Shown here piece by piece: positions 63,718-64,000 of a stretch of 64,000 nt of DNA (position 1 is its first letter; the number at the start of each line of letters is the position of its first letter). Location of the stretch: NCBI GenBank assembly GCA_945910035.1, contig OX246754.1, positions 61,488,678-61,552,677 of the forward strand. The letters are read 5' to 3'. Position numbers and translations under genes: made by a program. The notes beneath the pieces were generated by a model. That model ran no database searches. It saw only the letters and a list, made by a program, of their open reading frames with translations, and was not told the DNA's origin. Source of the stretch: Brachypalpus laphriformis (Eukaryota; Arthropoda; Insecta; Diptera; Syrphidae).

Positions 63718-64000
63718 TAGAATCCGGCACTATGTCTCTGGTAAGGAATGACCACATGTTGACGACTTTTGGCTATTGTACCCGGACAAAGATAGGTTTC
63801 TCCTCGACTCGGGAAGCGAAGGTCTTTACAATGCCAGATTCCTTCAATTGGAAAAAATTTCATGCGATATAAACTGAACATTTTGGGGGTAAGTAAAATA
63901 AGATAGTTAAAAGCAGGCGAGTACCAGTTCCCAACGCGTAACACTATATGTTACTACTCTATACTGGAAGACCATCCGGAAGTCCAAGGGGAATATGAAG
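63718..64000. other. End of window, no gene seen
   Basis: No coding pattern, repeat or known element recognised on either strand. Confidence 0.3.

Noticed and set aside
1..64000. A previously undescribed multi-gene defence or metabolic system
   Set aside because: Every cluster of frames resolves into retrotransposon ORFs or their remnants. The one host-type gene (trypsin) stands alone.

Overview
This window looks like a repeat-dense stretch of an insect nuclear genome. A higher fly, possibly a tephritid, is my inference. The reasons are LOA-, R1-, Jockey-, RTE- and CR1-type LINEs, Mag- and 17.6/297-type LTR retrotransposons, a 53-bp intron, and one digestive-type trypsin gene with a TATA/initiator promoter. 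Almost every long reading frame belongs to a retrotransposon and most are broken. I see no bacterial or phage genes, no CRISPR array and no rRNA gene.

Layout, left to right. 1-445: LOA-type RNase H remnant (minus). 779-6195: Jockey element A (plus), split by a CR1/Jockey-group LINE B at about 2163-4617. 6212-13717: a transposase-like gene (minus, with an intron), split by Jockey D (7178-12780), which itself carries RTE-1 copy 1 (7226-9797, perfect 15-bp target duplication). 14138-15950: LOA remnant (plus). 16407-25696: full-length Jockey E (minus) carrying a nearly intact Mag-clade Ty3 element (20060-24823). 25884-28412: R1-clade element. 28419-28701: possible Helitron end. 28702-30215: RTE-2 piece. 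31276-33284: RTE-1 copy 3 with a tRNA-type SINE inside it. 33466-37340: short RTE-2 and LOA pieces around an unassigned 2-kb stretch. 37360-40692: full-length RTE-1 copy 2 with a 19-bp target duplication. 40957-43260: RTE-2. 43423-49664: 17.6/297-type LTR element with a 4-bp target duplication. 49669-52110: LOA and RTE-2 pieces. 52170-56565: LINE fragments, including the CR1-group element G. 57434-58180: trypsin gene with intact promoter, signal peptide, His and Asp, but lacking the segment with the catalytic Ser. 59360-62602: Jockey F (same family as E). 62633-63717: second SINE copy, an LOA/I remnant and a repeat shared with Jockey F.

The main story is stratigraphy. Nested insertions and target duplications give a relative order: transposase-like gene, then Jockey D, then RTE-1; Jockey E, then Mag; RTE-1 copy 3, then the SINE. 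The Mag element is the youngest and most intact unit: its LTRs differ at one base and one in-frame TAG lies between Gag-protease and RT. The points most worth a second look are the trypsin with a deleted Ser195 region, the split transposase-like gene, the Mag TAG codon, and a 19-nt leader motif shared by a Jockey and an RTE element. I did not find a convincing new multi-gene system.
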